64,000 nucleotides of DNA, from contig NZ_FOHW01000020.1 of assembly GCF_900111735.1 (NCBI RefSeq), forward strand, positions 1 through 64,000, in the 5' to 3' direction. Every line of letters starts with the position of its first letter. Position 1 is the first letter of the stretch. A model generated the notes under the pieces. It worked only from the letters and a program-made list of their open reading frames with translations, did no database searches and was not told the DNA's origin. The translations under genes and the position numbers were made by a program. The DNA comes from Pseudomonas graminis. Lineage in GTDB: Bacteria > Pseudomonadota > Gammaproteobacteria > Pseudomonadales > Pseudomonadaceae. Positions 63,436-64,000 of this stretch are shown here, piece by piece.

Positions 63436-64000
63436 GCCTGCTTGCCGTCCGCCGTCTGTTTCGCATCCAGCGTGTCGTAATCCGTTACCGCCTCGATGAC
63501 CTGTTGTTCGCCCTGCCCCTGCCGTGGTGGCTGTTGGCCGTGCGCTTCGTGCTGCCATGGCGCTGGCTGCCGCGGCGCAAGAACGAACTGAGCCGTGGCG
63601 CGCGTCTGCGTCTGGCGTTGCAGGACCTGGGGCCGATTTTCATCAAGTTCGGGCAGTTGCTGTCCACCCGCCGCGACCTGCTGCCCGAAGACGTCGCCGA
63701 CGAGCTGATGATGCTGCAGGACCGCGTGCCGCCGTTCGACTCCGCCAAGGCCGTGGCGCTGATCGAATCGCAGTTGGGCGCAAAGATCAGCGAAGTGTTC
63801 AGCCGTTTCGACGTAGCTCCGCTGGCTTCGGCGTCTGTCGCCCAAGTCCACGCCGCGCGCCTGAAGACGGGCGAAGAGGTGGTGGTGAAGGTCGTGCGGC
63901 CGGGCTTGAAGCCGATCATCGGCTCCGATCTTGCCTGGCTGTTCATCCTGGCGAAGATTGCCGAGCGGGTTTCCGCAGACGCGAGACTGCTGCATCCGGT
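63432..64000 (+). CDS. ubiB: UbiB, atypical kinase for ubiquinone synthesis (partial)
   Basis: The first 189 residues are present; the gene runs off the window end. The ABC1/ADCK signature [14 protein letters not shown] (about 73-86, KxGQ-type) and the A-rich [12 protein letters not shown] loop (about 134-145), with VVVKVVRPG, are clear. UbiB is an ATPase that helps extract ubiquinone intermediates from the membrane. It overlaps ubiJ by ATGA. Confidence 0.97.
   Translation, partial: MSLLAVRRLFRIQRVVIRYRLDDLLFALPLPWWLLAVRFVLPWRWLPRRKNELSRGARLRLALQDLGPIFIKFGQLLSTRRDLLPEDVADELMMLQDRVPPFDSAKAVALIESQLGAKISEVFSRFDVAPLASASVAQVHAARLKTGEEVVVKVVRPGLKPIIGSDLAWLFILAKIAERVSADARLLHP

Overview
This is a 64 kb stretch of a Pseudomonas chromosome. 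Gene order, GC-rich codon use, Pseudomonas REP/REPIN repeats and protein families all fit. Within the genus I lean towards the P. syringae/P. fluorescens side: PL7 alginate lyase, dermonecrotic-toxin-like proteins and these REPIN sequences are common there. I cannot name a species. Most of the window is conserved core genome, with small accessory insertions in its first half. No rRNA, tRNA, CRISPR array, integrase or transposase was seen.

Layout. 0.2-4.7 kb: YccS-like membrane protein, an amino-acid-type binding protein, a GNAT acetyltransferase, a small winged-helix protein and a YgjP-like metallopeptidase. 4.7-7.9 kb: a REC-PAS-GGDEF-EAL c-di-GMP protein divergent from a PL7 alginate lyase that lacks a signal peptide. 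7.9-13.8 kb: the divergent proline-use pair putP/putA, with GTTGCA motifs matching PutA operators between them. 14-25.4 kb: acyl-CoA dehydrogenase, a large toxin-like protein with a C-terminal ADP-ribosyltransferase signature, K+/H+ antiporter, MscK-type channel and SelO. 25.4-30.1 kb is a patchwork: a higBA locus whose toxin has a nonsense codon, an unrecognised 314-aa protein, trxC, an orphan PAAR protein, an orphan ParA ATPase and a small lipoprotein. 30.1-32.4 kb: divergent LysR regulator and MFS transporter.

32.7-48.6 kb is almost all on the minus strand and conserved: pilMNOPQ-aroK-aroB-damX (type IV pilus assembly, shikimate pathway, SPOR protein), gltBD and hemE. 48.8-64 kb holds ponA, a short malic enzyme, a secreted nuclease, rpmE, priA, argS, an FtsN-like SPOR protein, hslVU behind a good sigma-32-type promoter, a DUF971 gene, a PHA-system protein and the ubiE-ubiJ-ubiB operon, with ubiB cut by the window end. 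In P. aeruginosa and P. putida, as I recall, the phaC1-Z-C2-D-F-I cluster lies between the DUF971 gene and the PHA-system gene. Here only 15 bases separate them.

The most interesting items are the ADP-ribosyltransferase toxin-like protein between core genes, the higB nonsense mutation next to an intact antitoxin, the missing pha cluster, the tandem PutA-operator motifs, and two or more families of intergenic palindromic repeats. I found no clearly new multi-gene system. The toxin-like gene and the unrecognised 314-aa gene are the best candidates for undescribed biology.
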